Below, one piece after another: positions 57,501 through 64,000 of a stretch of 64,000 nucleotides of DNA. Position 1 is the stretch's first letter; each line of letters opens with the position of its first letter. The notes below the pieces were generated by a model, which ran no database searches, was not told where the DNA came from, and was given only the letters and a program-made list of their open reading frames with translations. A program made the position numbers and the translations under genes. Origin of the DNA: Halichondria panicea (lineage: Eukaryota; Porifera; Demospongiae; Suberitida; Halichondriidae); assembly GCF_963675165.1 (NCBI RefSeq), contig NC_087384.1, forward strand, positions 5,635,182 to 5,699,181, read 5' to 3'.

Positions 57501-60500
57501 CACGAGGAAGGTTAGCAGTAAAGTGTGCGCATAGTATGCACATGATGTCATGATAAATACGTCCATATTATTCATTGACAATTCATGCACATGTGCAAAA
57601 CAAAGTGGACCTACATGTACATACACATGTACACATGTACATGTACATGCAGTACAACAATGTCCATTGCTCACCTTGACTCCTCTGGTGTGCCGTGAGG
57701 TGTCCATCCTTTCCTCCCTGTCCAGCCTGCCATTACTAAGCCCCAGCTGGGAGCCCTGAGAGAGAAAGAGAGAGAGAGAGATAACAAGTGTAAACTTATC
57801 ATAATGGGAAATTAGTCAAATGTGTACATGTATTGTATCACTGTGTGTGCATAAATAAATACAAGCAATGTGAAAACACAGATACACCTAGTACTGTACA
57901 GTAGCCATACATGTACATTGTATATTGCATGAGCAGCTACATGTAGGTTTAGCGTTTACCTTTAACACATAGCACTTAAAGAAACTGTGCAGAGTGTAAA
58001 AGACAAATATGAAGTGACAATTAATAGGAGTGCATGAATTCCTGGTATTACCAAGTGTGTATAGTCAACATTCAGTGTAGCACTACATATACATGTACAG
58101 TATATCATACAGCAAGGACTGAAATTGTGTACACATTATACACATTGCTGAAGTTGCATGTACATGTACATGTATGCATGCAAGTACAGCTGTAAAAACT
58201 CACTTCTTGTCCATCGTCCTCCTCATCGCTAGCAAACAGGAAGTCCTGGGGACAGCTGCTGTCGATGAGCACGGCCTGCTCACTGATGAGGTCGATAGTG
58301 CCCTTAGGCTTTATCCCTGATTCCAACTGGAGCCCACCACCATTAAAGAAACCTCCTAGCAACGAGTCAGTCCTTCCCGTGGTGTGGTCATCTGTAGGGG
58401 AGGGCAACCACTCTACAATGGACAAATAATTATCATGAATTTACATGTACACGTGTACAATTGTCCGTGTCCTTTTGGGGGGAGTTTATATATGCATATA
58501 ATTGTTGTACATGCATCGTCAGCAAATTTACGCAAAGAAACATTATGAATACATAATGTACATGCATGTATAATATTTAACGACGGTACGGTACATGTAC
58601 ATGCATGTACAGTACGGTACGTATATTAATAATAAGCAGTATCTATAAAACAGGATAGTATCGATTAAAGTAGACTAGTGTATACATATGCATGACATCA
58701 TAGTCCCTAGCTCTCACCAGGTAGGCCGTTCATTGGCAGTTCTTGTCCCTCCATCTTTATCCCGCCAATACCACCACCCACCATCTTGCTGCCAGACAGC
58801 GGAGTGTACGGCAGAGCATGACCACTGGGAAACAGTATTTGCAATACTGACACATGTAACATATGGAAATCTTGAGAAAGCATACATGCACAAATTTACA
58901 TTAAATGTATGAATCAAACAAGCAATAATGGCTGACACGCACAATGCCATACATGAATGTCAACCTACTGCACATGCATCCTCACTATATGGAAGCCTAA
59001 ACAAAACACTGAGGATGTTGAATGTTACGAAACACGAAGATAAGTACAGTACTAGCTGTTAGGGTACCTGACACTCTTCCTTGGTGAGTGGGTTGCTGGG
59101 TTACTGGGTGAGCCCACTGTGGGTCTCGCCTCCAACGGCAACTGCAGACTCAGCAGCGACTCCGCACTCTCTGCAGAGCATAAACAAAACAATCAACACA
59201 AAGTACAAGCATATTATCATGAGAACTTGTCTAGCAAACCCATATTAGGCAAACACTCGACTTCCCCTCAGTTTTACTGAATGAGTGGTGGGGACACACA
59301 CGAGGTATTGTATTATAACCTTACGTGTGCATTGTATAGTACTGACTGTATACTTACACATGGTACATGTACATGTAGCTGCCATAAATACGGGGAATTC
59401 TGCAATTTGCAACATCACCCCTCCCCTCCACATAGCCTACCCCCACTGAGCTCACCCCTCCCCTCCACATAGCCTACTCCCCCCCACTGAGCTTACCTCT
59501 CCCCTCCACATAGCCTAACCCCACTGAGCTCACCCCTCCCCTCCACATAGCCTACCCTACCCCCCACCCCCACTGAGCTCACCCCTCCCCTTCATATAGC
59601 CTACCCTACCCCCCACCCCCACTGAGCTCACCCCTCCCCTCCACATAGCCTACCCTACCCCCCACCCCCACTGAGCTCACCCCTCCCCTTCATATAGCCC
59701 CCCTCCCCTCCACAAGCCTACCCCCCACCCCCATTGAGCTCACCAGGCAGATTGAGAGAGTCCCACCAGCTGTGTTCCCGTGACCCTCCTCCATGCTCAG
59801 ACAGCTGCTCGCTGTTCGAACGGGTAGAGCCTTGAGAGGACGTGAACAGAGACTTGTCGTAGGACTTGTGACTGGTAGTGAACGTCTGTCCAGCTGTGGA
59901 TGAGACGAATACCATAAAACATGAACTAGGTCCTAGATATGCAAAGATGTGCATGTGATGCATAATGATATGTACATACATGTAGATGAATACAGAAATA
60001 CAGCTGACAGTCACACTTACTTTACATGTACATTAATTCGCATCATATACTCATTTGTACAGTTAATTATGTACACTGCACAACCTCACAGTAACTGCAA
60101 CAATCTTAATATCGTACATGTATATGCACAATTCATTGCTATGTATATATACGGTGCTCACCAGTGTGGACTACATGTACAATGTACACCTGTGCTCAGT
60201 GCTCACCAGTGTGGGAGGAGGCGAGAGAAGCAGCTACCGAGAGACTGATGGTGGGGAGGGGGGCACCACGGGTCGCCAAGCCGAAACTGGATGCCTTAGA
60301 GTGGGGAGAGGGAGATAGTGGGCGTGGCACTGCTGGCGAGGAGAGGTCAGGGTTCGCATACCTACATATAAACAGTGGGTCAGTAAGTAGTGTGTATGCA
60401 TTTACTGTACATGTCTGAATTGTAGTTGTAAAGAAACAATTCAATATAATTATGTATGGGATGTCTGCTACTTAGTAGTGCAAAGAAACCTCAAAGATCA

Positions 60501-63124
60501 ATGGCAATTACTTCAAAGCTATGATTGTACATGTACACAGTGTACTCGTACAAAATCCACAGTCAAATTGAATAATGCTAATTTGTGGTTGCAGCACCAG
60601 ACACCAGAGCAAGCACTCACATAGGCAGGCCTGGTTTGCTGAGCCTCCTCTTGATGTTTAGGATGGGCGTGTTAGCCAGATGCAGTGTGCCAGGGGTGGC
60701 CAGCTCCCTCATCGTTCGACCACTGGGGTAGGGCTCGTACCGACTGCTACTGCGGGTCCCCGTACGGAGAGGCAGGTCTAGATGGGCGGAGGAACGTCGG
60801 TTGCTGTGTGGGGGGGGGGAGGGTTAGCTTACATGTACTTGTTTCAGAAGAGCTACGTACAAGTATATAAAGGTTAAGGAACATACCCTCTGGAAGGTAC
60901 TTGGTCCTGACATTTGCAGAAAGCAATCTCTTTCTGTTGCCTGCGATAATAATGAACATGCACATATAATCGAAAATATGTATATGCACACTGCACATGT
61001 ATACGAAGCAATCAACGATTGAACATAGCAAGCAATAAAGTGAGCTTGCAAACCAAGAGTGTTCTATGAAGCACTCTGTTCTGTATAGTACTAACAGTGT
61101 AATTTACGAACAGAGCGACTCTTATCGATCCTCACTCCTACCCATCCCTACTACTATTACAGTGCTAATGATACTAGTCCAACTCACTGCACAGCGTCGA
61201 TGCATCCGGCCGAGTCCCAACTCGCCTGCATGGAGTCAAGGAGACTCCTCTGGTCCAGACTGGAGGGGGGTGGGCTGGGGCGTGGCTCCTCACACCCGTG
61301 GTAGATGAACACAAACTACACACACACACATGGGAGGGACAACACAGCCGGGATTATGGCAACACTCAAAGCAAAAATGAGTATCTCAAGCAAAATATCA
61401 AGAGAACAATAACCTTAATTATAATACTGTCAGTACATGTATACGACACGAAACCTCTTTTACGACAAATGTACTAGTACACGTACACGTACACGTCGTC
61501 TACGGTTCCTGTACGTGCAGACTTTGAAAGCTGAGTACACACATAGCAACAATGTTGGCATTTCTTTGAACAGGAAATTTAATCTGCCTATGTATACATA
61601 CATGCACATGCTCATGATAGTTATACTGCACACATGTGTGTAACTTACACTACTATGATTATGACCCTATTCCTAAGTTTATGGACAATACAAATCAGTA
61701 TCTTATTGCTGTACACATGTGTGCTGTGCCCAGAATGTTTGAAATGTGGTGGTTATTTTCTATCTTTAAACTCAATTCAGCACTATTAAGCCTAAAAAGT
61801 AAAGTTCTATTTTGCTTAAAAGCACAAAAGGCTCTTAATAAAACCAGAAGCTATAGCTATAGGAACATTTAAAGCCACTAGAGGTAGTTATTTTTGCTTA
61901 GAGGTGTTTAGTACATGCACCACCGACCAGTGTGGGCACGTCCTTGTATACATATCGAACGAGTCAGATGTTACCTCACCTGTGAAGGGTATCTCATCCG
62001 GACTCCGCCCAGGACGACCTCGATGGCGGCCGGCAAGTTGGGGGAGGGGTCTACAGCAAATCGTTGAGGGTAGAACAGTTTCCACTCGTCCAGCACCTCT
62101 CTGATGCCACTGTCCGATAGCTTGTAGGTGTGGCCTGTCATCACAGCATTCAGACCACTCGGGCTCAAGATCACTGTATGTGGGCGTGACGGGAGGGAGA
62201 GGGGTTAAACACTCACATGTAGGTATGTATACACCTACGGGTAAAGGCAAACACACACACGACCATAATACCGATTGACACATTTTGGACTAATGTACAT
62301 GTATAAATGAACTACGGCTCTGAATAACATCTTTCATAGGTAATAAAAAGAAATTGTAAGTACTAATAATTACCAATACACATGCAGCTGTTCATGCAGT
62401 GTACATGTATGTGTAATATGTGACATGATCAACAAGGTACAAAGGTACATGTATACAGGAATTTAGTCTGACCTTGCAGCCCTGTCGAGGAAGCGAGTGC
62501 CTGGTTGATGTGAGAGGGTAGGAGGGGCTGGAGGTGTGGTCCCGCACGCATGTCTACACTGGCACAGATGTAGCGGTGGGCGTGTACAAAAAAGGAGAAA
62601 CTACACAAAAAACACCCACGCGAGCTGGGGAGGGGAGAAACCAAGGTTAACACTACACTTCCTGTTTGATATGATAATCTTGGTTTACACGAACTAACAT
62701 CAAAGTGTGCATACTAATTACATGTGCGGTCACGTATACAGTGACCCACAAACAAGAAAGACAGAACAGACATGAACATGCGCGTAGGGAATTGTATCCA
62801 TGTACATGACTATCTAATCACTCCTACAGCTTGATATTAATAATAATTAATATACGGGAGATTAGTATATTTATTAGTATGGTTAAAAGTGCAATATGGT
62901 ACTAATAGCACGAGTAACAAGCAATGGCAATTAAGGCCTTTAATTGCACGAGGCAAAGACCGAGTGCTATTAACCTTGCCAGTGCTTGTTATGAGTGAAA
63001 GATATTCAAATCACAAACAAACTATGTACATGTATACAACCCTCACCTTCCGTCAGTGGCCACGGAAGAGTCAGCTTTGGCAAACCACTTGCCCAGTGGA
63101 AGGAACGTCTCACTCATGAGCGAC
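48581..63124 (-). CDS. MED13: Mediator complex subunit 13 (5' end outside window)
   Basis: Twenty-eight exons from 63124-63047 through 62600-62473, 62173-61980, 61315-61188, 60940-60887, 60803-60621, 60361-60207, 59893-59744, 59170-59068, 58824-58718, 58412-58204, 57755-57675, 57490-57338, 57102-56933, 56665-55947, 55756-55436, 54939-54772, 54203-54103, 53813-53679, 53421-53289, 52935-52580, 52302-52138, 51866-51628, 51341-51211, 50479-50315, 49948-49784, 49379-49100 to 48722-48581. They sum to 5113 nt, which closes in frame (about 1703 residues visible). MED13 is the nuclear scaffold linking the CDK8 kinase module to Mediator. Diagnostic blocks are FFVHAHRYICASVDM and PAAIEVVLGGVRMRYPS (N-terminal domain), LVGYDHDWLSVSPLALPAW (start of the PIWI-like region), CGYCVSPDRRWLLVVCCD, and a C-terminus with LSWLTMDHVTHQRKSCLPLH. 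The middle is low-complexity Ser/Pro/Gly-rich, as usual. The initiator and first N-terminal exons must lie beyond 63124 or past the window edge. Confidence 0.95.
50589..50747. mobile_element. 159-bp MITE, CAGGGTGTCATAC family
   Basis: Termini CAGGGTGTCATACAGG and CCTGTATGACACCCTG are a near-perfect inverted pair. A degraded relative is at 38176-38366. Lies in a MED13 intron. No clear target duplication. Confidence 0.75.
51877..51894 (-). repeat. Homopolymer C tract at a MED13 3' splice site
   Basis: A run of about 16-18 G on the plus strand becomes a C tract about 10 bp upstream of the acceptor of exon 51866-51628, serving as its polypyrimidine tract. Length is likely variable and error-prone in sequencing. 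A similar C run is at about 47770-47788, in a RhoBTB intron. Confidence 0.7.
53886..54098. repeat. GTGTGAGGAGTG minisatellite next to a MED13 donor
   Basis: Degenerate units of about 25-50 bp built from GAGTGTGGAGCGTGAAAGGAGTGAGG begin within a few bases of the 5' splice site of exon 54203-54103. They produce long spurious open frames in this intron. Confidence 0.8.
54434..54756. mobile_element. hAT-type MITE, second copy
   Basis: Left end TAGGGATGCGGCGATTATGC, right end the reverse complement of TAGGCTTGATGCTATTATGC, with an 8-bp duplication GCCAAGGC at 54426-54433 and 54757-54764. It is 323 bp, non-coding, with internal GAATAATAGGC words. It sits 15 bp from the donor of MED13 exon 54939-54772. 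Same family as 42587-42914. Confidence 0.82.
55302..55373 (-). tRNA. trnW-CCA: tRNA-Trp (CCA anticodon)
   Basis: 72 nt on the minus strand. Acceptor stem GACTTTG pairs with CGAGGTC, discriminator A. D-arm box GTGGCGCAATGGTAGCGCG, anticodon loop CTCCAGA (CCA), T-arm GGTTCGAATC-type box (GTGTTCGAATCACG). A TTTTTTT Pol III terminator follows at 55297-55291. No intron. It lies in the MED13 intron between exons 55756-55436 and 54939-54772, on the same strand as MED13. Confidence 0.95.
59424..59743. repeat. Minisatellite adjoining a MED13 5' splice site
   Basis: Six or so units of about 45-65 bp (plus strand CACTGAGCTCACCCCTCCCC, CTCCACATAGCCTACCC). On the minus strand every unit repeats GGTGAGCTCAGTGGGGGTGG, that is, the donor of exon 59893-59744 and its downstream intron bases. 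Confidence 0.85.
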
Positions 63125-64000
63125 CTACAAAAGAGAGAGAGAGCAACTCATTGTAAGACATTCGACTGACACTAAAGGCAGTCTCTAACTGCAGTTATCA
63201 TTGCTTCACATAGCTTTGTTCCCAGGCCAAATTTTTCTTTGGAGACATACATGTACATTGCAGCGTTCCATTAAAAAAAAAAACGGGCTGGGAACGATGC
63301 TATGCTTGACCATACAGGAATTATACATACTTATACATACTGTACACATACACACGTAGTAAGTTTATTTTTACAGCATGTCCCCCATCAAGTAATGACA
63401 TGCAGCAGTCAGAGGCAAAGCCATATCTGTGCAATCTCGACACTATATTTAATGAGCATCCATGACCACATCATAAAAATTATTATTATTTCAAGACATA
63501 AGAAAAGCAGCTTTGTTTGTTCTATAATGAATTGATTGATTGATACACAGCACATTAACCAGAACAGATACAGGCTATGTACAGAGTAAGTAAAGAGGTG
63601 TCGTATGTCTCAAAACATTTATTAAGTAGAGAAAATTAGGCTTTATTATAATATGCTGCAAAGTATATGCCACTGCATATAATATAGACCACCAAAAAGC
63701 TCAAAACATGAGCGTGTAGTGATAACTAAAAGATGTGTTACGAACAACGTCATCACTATCTTTGTACATGTACATGACATATATTATATAAGCAGTCTGA
63801 CTAGTACAGTTGCATGTACTGTATCTTAGATCACCTGACAATCACATTCTATGACTCATTTACCTCACATAATTACACATGACAAGTACAGGTTCTATTG
63901 CTTGCATAAAACATTAGGAAGTTCAATGAACAAGTACGTGTAGAACTGTAAAGACTACGTATGTGTATGTCATGTATCTGTATAAAAACGTACATTGTAC
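63125..64000. other. Right-edge region, no exon supported
   Basis: Should be MED13 intron or upstream sequence. It contains a short inverted-repeat element at about 63211-63304 (CATAGCTTTGTTCCCAGGCC with GGGCTGGGAACGATGCTATG). I see no exon with convincing splice sites and MED13 resemblance. Confidence 0.45.

Noticed and set aside
59424-59743. CRISPR-like array
   Set aside because: Units are directly repeated without unique spacers, in a eukaryotic intron; it is a minisatellite.

Overview
The window looks like nuclear DNA from an early-branching animal. A demosponge is my best guess, but this is inference. The coding signal is split by many short introns (43 bp to about 1 kb, GT-AG). Most gene products are animal families: Mediator subunit MED13, RhoBTB, a RECK-like matricellular protein, an AKR7-type aldo-keto reductase and an LRRC8/pannexin-like channel. 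The non-coding DNA is crowded with MITEs, transposase relics, CATGCATG and TACATGTA runs and minisatellites. Every protein gene I can support lies on the minus strand.

Layout from left to right: (1) 303-3861, a multi-exon LRRC8/pannexin-like membrane protein with an unrecognised C-terminal region. (2) 3.9-7.1 kb, a transposon graveyard (hAT relic, Tigger-like MITE, CGTATAG MITE, a 9-bp-TSD fold-back). (3) 7159-13340, a 15-exon secreted, probably GPI-anchored RECK-like protein. (4) 14659-19686, a complete 11-exon AKR7 aldo-keto reductase. (5) 21571-23477, a two-exon GMC/pyranose-oxidase-like flavoprotein. (6) 25.4-35.0 kb, a near-identical second copy of about 15.7-25.0 kb at an offset of 9772 bp; it holds a second oxidoreductase and an AKR7 copy without its last two exons. 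(7) 35.3-41.8 kb, nested transposons. (8) 41831-48079, a 10-exon RhoBTB gene. (9) 48581-63124, 28 exons of MED13 running off the right edge, with a tRNA-Trp gene in one intron.

Exon models were read by eye from splice signals, frame continuity and family resemblance. For AKR7, RhoBTB, RECK-like, the GMC protein and MED13 the summed exon lengths close in frame, which is a strong internal check. No transcript evidence was available.

The most notable observations are three. The junction between the two 9.8-kb copies is built from short, apparently templated pieces of three other places in this window, joined at microhomologies. A hAT-type MITE landed exactly on a RhoBTB splice junction and appears to supply the new 5' splice site. 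The channel-like protein carries an unrecognised C-terminal region where LRRC8 proteins have leucine-rich repeats. The genes do not form an obvious single pathway.
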